Made by a program: the position numbers and the translations under genes
The notes under the pieces: generated by a model
Databases searched by the model: none
The model's input: the letters and a program-made list of their open reading frames with translations, nothing else
What the model was told of the DNA's origin: nothing
DNA from: a bacterium
Lineage (GTDB): Bacteria; Zixibacteria; MSB-5A5; GN15; FEB-12
DNA: 16,342 nucleotides
Assembly (NCBI GenBank): GCA_030668045.1
Contig: DAOUUR010000009.1
Location: 1 to 16,342, forward strand
Reading direction: 5' to 3'
In this document: positions 12,397 to 16,342 of the stretch, one piece after another
Layout: each line of letters starts with the position of its first letter
Position numbering within the stretch: the stretch's first letter is position 1

Positions 12397-13584
12397 ATGA
12401 AAAAAAAGACGCCTGGTCGACCTGCCGCCGACAAGGGATCGGGTCGACGTAATACTGATAAAAAACCGCCTGTCGAAGAGGAAAAACCGGCTGTCGACTG
12501 GACTGACTACATGTTTAATGGCTATAATGCCGATCAGGACAAAGTCTCTCTTCACCGAAGATCTCCGAAAGAATATCAGGGTGTACGTTGTGCTGGTTGG
12601 TTGGACAACTTAGAACCCGGAATCGATGAGCATTACATTCGTGACAACTACGGCGGTGGTCTGTTTTTCTTGAATAAACGGAACCGTGCAAACGGGCAAA
12701 TCACGGCCACTTGCGCCTTTGAGATTCCCGGCTTTCCGAAGATTAGTTCGGCAGCTGATCCAAAGACGGTTGAGGAAGATCAGGGCGCGGGTGCGCCTGT
12801 GATGTTGAAAGTTGGCGGTTCGGAAGTGCCTTTCGATGGCAATCTTGGCCGGTTCGGTGACTTTGTTCTACTAATGAAATCTATAGAACATGCCTTTCCT
12901 CCCAAGCCGGACATCAATACTGCGTTGCTCGAATTGGCTTTGAAACGTGAACCGGCTCCAGATCCGCTCGAAATGATCCGAACTCTAAAAGAGGCTTCTA
13001 CCATGTTTGCCGGACAGTCTGAGGCCGGTTCTAATATGATCGATCTCATCAGAGACGCTATCGGCCAGGCCGGGCCGGTGATTCAAGCTATGATGTCTCC
13101 GGGTGTTCGACGTATTGCCAGAACCGCGCCGGGTGTTGTTCCGGGTAAAGAAACTGGAAAAGCGGCTGGATTGTTGCCGGTTGACACAGGGGGCGAAGCT
13201 GGTAACACTGTCGATATAACGCCGGAAAGCCGACAAACGGCAGACGGTGCTCAACCTATAAACGAAGAGGTTACTATGAGTCAGAGAGAGTTGATCTTGT
13301 CGGTCGCGTCGACAATTGTTCATTGTCGGAAGTTACAACCGCCGAAAGATGTTGCCGCGACTATTCGCATGGTCGATCTGATATTGCAACAAGACGATGC
13401 TGTCATTCGCAAACAACTGTCCGATAGTTATTCGGAAATCATTCTCGATATTTGCGAAACGCAACTTGCCGAAGAGTGGAATGATCCTGACAGCACTGTC
13501 AGCAATCGGGCGGAGTTCGGGGAGTTCTTTTCCGAGTTGTTTGTGGAATATGTTCGTGCGGACAGAACGGTCATGGTGCTATGA
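12397..13584 (+). CDS. Hypothetical protein with a Gly-Gly-Gly sheet motif
   Basis: A 395-residue protein. The N-terminal 30 residues are Lys/Pro/Glu-rich and probably disordered. Residues about 50-116 form a compact domain with HYIRDNYGGGLFFLNKR, then GQITATCAFEIPGFPKI, a Tyr-Gly-Gly-Gly beta arrangement I have seen only in uncharacterised phage proteins (recollection, not a family name). The centre (about 170-240) is helical and Ala/Met-rich, followed by a Gly/Pro linker, and the last 90 residues are helical and acidic. ATG 12397 with GGAG upstream is preferred over an upstream TTG at 12382. It overlaps the next gene by ATGA. An assembly or DNA-associated role is possible but unsupported. 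Confidence 0.6.
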   Translation: MKKKTPGRPAADKGSGRRNTDKKPPVEEEKPAVDWTDYMFNGYNADQDKVSLHRRSPKEYQGVRCAGWLDNLEPGIDEHYIRDNYGGGLFFLNKRNRANGQITATCAFEIPGFPKISSAADPKTVEEDQGAGAPVMLKVGGSEVPFDGNLGRFGDFVLLMKSIEHAFPPKPDINTALLELALKREPAPDPLEMIRTLKEASTMFAGQSEAGSNMIDLIRDAIGQAGPVIQAMMSPGVRRIARTAPGVVPGKETGKAAGLLPVDTGGEAGNTVDITPESRQTADGAQPINEEVTMSQRELILSVASTIVHCRKLQPPKDVAATIRMVDLILQQDDAVIRKQLSDSYSEIILDICETQLAEEWNDPDSTVSNRAEFGEFFSELFVEYVRADRTVMVL

Positions 13585-13943
13585 GTCCGATAATAACAGA
13601 AGTCGAAACCGACAAACCTGCATGGCCATGCTGTCCGCTTATGTCGGGATACCCGGTACAGGTTTCACCGCCAAACGGTAAAATCCTGCAACCGAACCAA
13701 GTAGCAATCGGGCCGATGTTGGTTCCTTGCGTCGGTGAAGATTGTCCGCTTTTTTACGATGAGCGGTGCTCTTTATATAAGGTTCAACATATCGATACTA
13801 TAGCAATTCACTTTGCGGACCTTGCGAACGCACTCAGAGATTTGAAGTTGATTCTTGAACCGCCGAAGGATTCACCGTCGCCATTGATGCGAGTTGCTAA
13901 TTCACTGGCGGAAATTGTCGAAAACATAAAAAAGAAAGGTTGA
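13581..13943 (+). CDS. Small cysteine-motif protein
   Basis: A 120-residue protein. Five cysteines cluster in the first half: C17-C18-P-L, then C50-V-G-E-D-C55 and C63. This could ligate zinc or an iron-sulfur cluster. The second half (about 68-118) is predicted helical and ends in Lys residues. It is coupled to the large upstream gene by ATGA and to the next by a AAAGAAAGG ribosome-binding site overlapping its end. I do not recognise a family. The arrangement right after the GGG-motif gene suggests the two act together. Confidence 0.6.
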   Translation: MSPIITEVETDKPAWPCCPLMSGYPVQVSPPNGKILQPNQVAIGPMLVPCVGEDCPLFYDERCSLYKVQHIDTIAIHFADLANALRDLKLILEPPKDSPSPLMRVANSLAEIVENIKKKG

Positions 13944-13948
13944 ACGCT

Positions 13949-14572
13949 ATGATTAGCTATTTGTTTACCCTCGATTTTCAGTTCAATCGCGAACTGTGCA
14001 ATCCCGATCCGACCTTAGACCCATTAATGACTCCCGAAGGAATAGCCAAATCTCACAGTGTAGACGGTTCTTCTGGGAATGTTGGCGTTAGTTGCCCCGA
14101 ATATGTTCGTGGCGAATTGAACCGGTGTGTTGCACGAACGACACATGAAGTCTCGGACGCTTCGGGCGATAGCGATCTGCAACTAATTGCCGATCAGCTT
14201 ATGGGCCTTTTCTTGCATCTACCGGGTTTCAATCTTGTCTCGTTGGACTACAAAAAGATCGATCCGAATGCCGAGATTGATGCCGCGCCGACAGTGGCCG
14301 GGCCGGATATTAAACAGTTCAAATTGCAATGTCGTTTCCGGTCGACGGTGCCTTTTCTCGAATTGCTGGCCGGATTCAAAGAACATATTGCAGACGGCAA
14401 TCTGGTCGGTAACGGCGCCAAGCCGCAAGAATATGTTGCCTTTGTCAATTTGGGTGCTGTTTCGGCTGACAGTCTTGAGGATGCTGTTGAGACTTTACTG
14501 GCCAGAGCGTTCACGACAGACGCGCAGAATTCGTCCGACTGTTTTCATTCGATCAAGACGACGTTGCTGTAG
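13949..14572 (+). CDS. Hypothetical protein, last gene of the second unit
   Basis: A 207-residue protein, mixed alpha/beta, with scattered cysteines but no paired motif. ATG 13949 follows AAAGAAAGG (13931-13939) by 9 nt; an earlier TTG at 13940 is less likely. It begins MISYLFTLDF, a hydrophobic start too short for a signal peptide. It is followed directly by a 13-bp hairpin that probably ends the unit. I recognise no family and see no catalytic motif. Confidence 0.6.
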   Translation: MISYLFTLDFQFNRELCNPDPTLDPLMTPEGIAKSHSVDGSSGNVGVSCPEYVRGELNRCVARTTHEVSDASGDSDLQLIADQLMGLFLHLPGFNLVSLDYKKIDPNAEIDAAPTVAGPDIKQFKLQCRFRSTVPFLELLAGFKEHIADGNLVGNGAKPQEYVAFVNLGAVSADSLEDAVETLLARAFTTDAQNSSDCFHSIKTTLL

Positions 14573-14576
14573 TCGC

Positions 14577-14610
14577 CTTGGGAGCCGTCTAAGTAACGAC
14601 GGCTCCCAAG
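14577..14610 (+). terminator. Perfect 13-bp hairpin after the 13949 gene
   Basis: CTTGGGAGCCGTC (14577-14589) pairs perfectly with GACGGCTCCCAAG (14598-14610) around an 8-nt loop. It starts 4 nt after the stop codon. No T-run follows, so it may be a rho-assisted or partial terminator, a 3' stabiliser, or a second-strand origin in a rolling-circle genome. A 6-bp hairpin (CTATCG 14653-14658 with CGATAG 14664-14669) lies further into the same gap. Confidence 0.6.
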
Positions 14611-14696
14611 CGTGTAAAGAGGTCTAAAGGTTCAAGGATCGTTAAGCGTGGCCTATCGCTGGACGATAGCAAGGCATTCAATGAAAGGTCGGAAAC

Positions 14697-14954
14697 ATGC
14701 GACAAAGTTACCTTCGTGAACAGTATCCCAAAGGGAAAATACGAACTGCCCTCAAAAATCACACTTGCAACGGCAACCCGGCCGGAAACGATCCGGGCTG
14801 TGGTGGTCGGATTGCCGAATTTGAGTCGTATTTTGATACGATGGTTCGGAATGAGTTTTTTCAAGCGAATAGGTTTTGCAAGCGGTGTGCTCAATTGACG
14901 CGCCAGACTCCCGACTTGTTCGATATAGCCGACAATCGGCAGGCCGTTGACTAA
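14697..14954 (+). CDS. Small zinc-finger protein
   Basis: An 85-residue protein with C24, C35 and C61-K-R-C64, plus a Gly-Gly-Arg-Ile turn after C35. The pattern (a first Cys group, a strand with aromatic residues, then Cys-x2-Cys near the C-terminus) resembles small treble-clef or zinc-ribbon proteins common in phages. ATGAAAGG upstream gives an AAAGG ribosome-binding site. It opens the cluster of small proteins that runs across the join to the methyltransferase. Zinc binding is inferred; function unknown. Confidence 0.65.
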   Translation: MRQSYLREQYPKGKIRTALKNHTCNGNPAGNDPGCGGRIAEFESYFDTMVRNEFFQANRFCKRCAQLTRQTPDLFDIADNRQAVD

Positions 14955-14974
14955 CTTCAAACCAAAGGACTTTT

Positions 14975-15058
14975 ATGTTATCAGGAATCCCAAACTTCTT
15001 GCGTTTCGATTCGGTGTGGGAACTTATTATGTACCTGATTCAGGGCTTCTGTCCGTAA
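14975..15058 (+). CDS. 27-residue peptide
   Basis: A short frame, MLSGIPNFLR to GFCP, preceded by AAAGGA (14963-14969) at suitable distance and fitting exactly in the gap between two genes. The second half is hydrophobic (WELIMYLIQG), so it may associate with a membrane. Its support is the ribosome-binding site and the fit; a chance frame cannot be excluded. Confidence 0.4.
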   Translation: MLSGIPNFLRFDSVWELIMYLIQGFCP

Positions 15059-15070
15059 GGGTGAACTTGG

Positions 15071-15907
15071 ATGGGTGAATATATCACAAACGGCGTTATT
15101 GTCCGCCTTCATTACCAAAAGGTCGGACAAAACAACAGTCGAAAAAAAGCCTCTGCGATAATTCTGGCTATTTTCTGTCTGGTTGTGATGCCGCTTGCGA
15201 TATATAATCAGGGAGATAGCGGTCTGAGGCCGTCACGTTTGATCTCATGGGTCGGTTCTCCCCCACCGACAAATGAGAGAGCAGACGCCGTTCCGCTATC
15301 TCTCTCTTCCAATTCAACAAATTTTCCCACCGGCTATGTTGGGAAAGTCCGGGTCGTGCCTGAGCATCGCGACCTGGGTTTGTCTCTCAAGGGACTTCCG
15401 GAGTTGTCTCTTAGTCATCTCACGGCTCCGGGAGTTTCCGATAATTTCGCGCCTGGCGATAGTGACTCCCCACTGTCAACCGATTGTGAATACGGGTTGG
15501 ATGATCCTGACCCTATGTGGAGATTCACGTCAAGAGGGCTGCCGGTCGGATATCGAAAAGGGGGAGTCTCTTTGCAGCTCGGCTTTAGACCTCCACAAAT
15601 TCGACTTGTCAATCCTCGTTGGCCTTCCGGTATCTATAATCTTTTCGATACTGTCAGAGTCGACGGCATATTGACTTGCTTGTCGAATGGCCGTCTGTCA
15701 ATCTCTTCTGTCCATGAGAGTCACCGGCGAATGGGCTTTGTGGAGTCTGTCAAGGGTGCTATCCGGCAGGGCCGTTGTGATCCTGCCCTCGATGCTGCCG
15801 GGCAACCAATATCTGTTCAATATCGATATTGCTGCCTATTTGTGCAGGGTGCTATCCCTTCTGTCATTGTCGGCGGTTCTGTAAACGCAAAAATCAAAGA
15901 GGAATGA
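15071..15907 (+). CDS. TonB-like membrane protein
   Basis: A 278-residue protein. Basic residues precede one membrane segment at about 27-45 (type II signal anchor). A Pro/Ser-rich periplasmic stretch follows (about 46-170). The C-terminal region (about 173-258) has the outline of a TonB C-terminal domain: PPQIRLVNP..P at the start, a strand with G-I-L, the turn NGR, a central V-x-E-S-H, GFVESVKGAI, then DPALDAAGQP and Y-x-Y...F. TonB links the inner-membrane proton motive force to outer-membrane receptors. Four cysteines and a longer spacer between strands differ from classic TonB. TonB on such a small circular viral genome is unexpected. A structural spike with a similar fold is the alternative. 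The end supplies the ribosome-binding site of the next gene. Confidence 0.5.
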   Translation: MGEYITNGVIVRLHYQKVGQNNSRKKASAIILAIFCLVVMPLAIYNQGDSGLRPSRLISWVGSPPPTNERADAVPLSLSSNSTNFPTGYVGKVRVVPEHRDLGLSLKGLPELSLSHLTAPGVSDNFAPGDSDSPLSTDCEYGLDDPDPMWRFTSRGLPVGYRKGGVSLQLGFRPPQIRLVNPRWPSGIYNLFDTVRVDGILTCLSNGRLSISSVHESHRRMGFVESVKGAIRQGRCDPALDAAGQPISVQYRYCCLFVQGAIPSVIVGGSVNAKIKEE

Positions 15908-15913
15908 TAGAAA

Positions 15914-16111
15914 ATGAGAATCGGAGTTGGTGAAGATGGACGTTCTATGCTGGTTTTGTATCCCGAAACCGAGGCGGAACGCCAAGCTATTAACGATACA
16001 TATAAAGCTTACGAGGTGACGGACAATCAGATTCTCTCGGCTCGGATAGAGGCCGGAGCGTCTGACAGTCTTTCTCTGATCGTCCACATAGGGAAAATTA
16101 AAGAGGAATGA
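15914..16111 (+). CDS. Small hypothetical protein
   Basis: A 65-residue protein beginning MRIGVGEDGR with a helical, Glu-rich middle (PETEAERQAI) and a beta-like end. It ends KIKEE, the same five residues as the preceding TonB-like protein, because both genes end with AAAGAGGAATGA, which contains the ribosome-binding site (AAAGAGGA) of the gene after it. No family recognised. Confidence 0.55.
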   Translation: MRIGVGEDGRSMLVLYPETEAERQAINDTYKAYEVTDNQILSARIEAGASDSLSLIVHIGKIKEE

Positions 16112-16221
16112 AAATGGCTATTGAAAAAGAAATCGAACTTGGAATGCTGGAAAAGCATGAAGGTGACATGTGTTTAAAGTGTGGTTGGGCCTTTTGGAAG
16201 GATTGTAAAGATGCCGAATAA
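16108..16221 (+). CDS. 37-residue cysteine-pair peptide
   Basis: ATG 16108 overlaps the previous stop by ATGA (alternative in-frame ATG 16114, with slightly better spacing from AAAGAGGA). The product has C22-L-K-C25 and C33 in an otherwise charged, partly helical peptide, so it may be half of a zinc knuckle. Its last codons overlap the start of the join-crossing zinc-ribbon gene (16211). Its tight coupling on both sides makes it more likely real than chance. Confidence 0.55.
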   Translation: MKMAIEKEIELGMLEKHEGDMCLKCGWAFWKDCKDAE

Positions 16222-16342
16222 TTACTGGTGTTTCCATTGTGGCCGGACGGCATCGACTGCGGCTGAGATTGTCCATACCGACAGTTGTCATCGTCAAACA
16301 ATGGTCTACTGTGCCGAAGTTGAAACTCCGATTGGAGCGTTC
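16211..16342 (+). CDS. Zinc-ribbon protein, 5' part (gene crosses the circular join)
   Basis: The start ATG lies 8 nt after a GGAAGGA Shine-Dalgarno sequence (16196-16202) and overlaps the end of the preceding small gene by 11 nt, which suggests translational coupling. The frame stays open to the window end and continues in bases 2-214 for a total of 75 residues. The first Cys-x2-Cys pair (C7, C10) is in this part. See the 3' part for the rest. Confidence 0.75.
   Translation, partial: MPNNYWCFHCGRTASTAAEIVHTDSCHRQTMVYCAEVETPIGAF
16225..16342. repeat. Terminal direct repeat, right copy (circular-assembly overlap)
   Basis: This is an exact copy of bases 1-118. Remove one copy when circularising. 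The gene that starts at 16211 continues through it and ends at base 214. Confidence 0.9.

Noticed and set aside
1-16342. tRNA genes, integrase and attachment sites
   Set aside because: I found no cloverleaf-like sequence with conserved T-arm, no recombinase gene and no repeat pair other than the assembly overlap that would serve as att sites.

Overview
The window looks like one complete circular genome cut open at an arbitrary point. Its first 118 bases (1-118) and last 118 bases (16225-16342) are identical, which gives a circle of 16,224 bp. Every supported gene is on the + strand. Genes are tightly packed, many coupled through ATGA, TAATG or TGATG stop/start overlaps, with few real gaps. 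A rolling-circle (HUH) replication protein, a block of membrane-anchored and very basic proteins, a run of small beta-rich proteins and a lysis-type peptidase together suggest a non-tailed bacterial virus of a kind I cannot match to a named family. I see no tail, portal or terminase gene, integrase, DNA polymerase or P-loop packaging ATPase. A TonB-like protein points to a Gram-negative host (inference).

Layout. (1) 14697 through the junction to 2685, early/replication side: several small zinc-ribbon or cysteine-pair proteins, a TonB-like membrane protein, a single-pass basic membrane peptide, a beta-class DNA methyltransferase and the HUH Rep. The Rep gene ends inside CTTGATAT, which resembles the nick site of phiX174- and pC194-type origins. 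A 111-nt non-coding stretch follows. (2) 2797-7151, membrane/core block: a transglutaminase-fold protein with a C-terminal membrane anchor, a second protein with nearly the same anchor, a Pro-rich membrane protein with a basic tail, a two-pass membrane protein, a soluble protein and an Arg/Lys-rich protein with Asn-Pro repeats. (3) 7219-9809, putative capsid block: the likely major capsid protein, then four small beta-rich proteins; three hairpins lie directly after the first gene. (4) 9823-10131: holin-like membrane protein, closed by a good intrinsic terminator. (5) 10240-14572, a second transcription unit with its own promoter and leader hairpin: a lectin-like protein, two tandem paralogues, a tail-anchored M15 peptidase, and three further proteins, ending at a 13-bp hairpin.

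Likely cooperation (inference): Rep and host polymerase copy the circle from the origin at the end of rep. The small zinc proteins may act on host or viral nucleic acids, and the methyltransferase may protect the genome. The basic and tail-anchored proteins could form an internal-membrane or nucleoprotein core inside a shell of small jelly-roll-type proteins. The 10367-11859 proteins are candidates for host recognition, and the M15 peptidase with the holin-like protein for wall passage or lysis. Functions outside Rep, methyltransferase, M15 peptidase and the transglutaminase fold are tentative.
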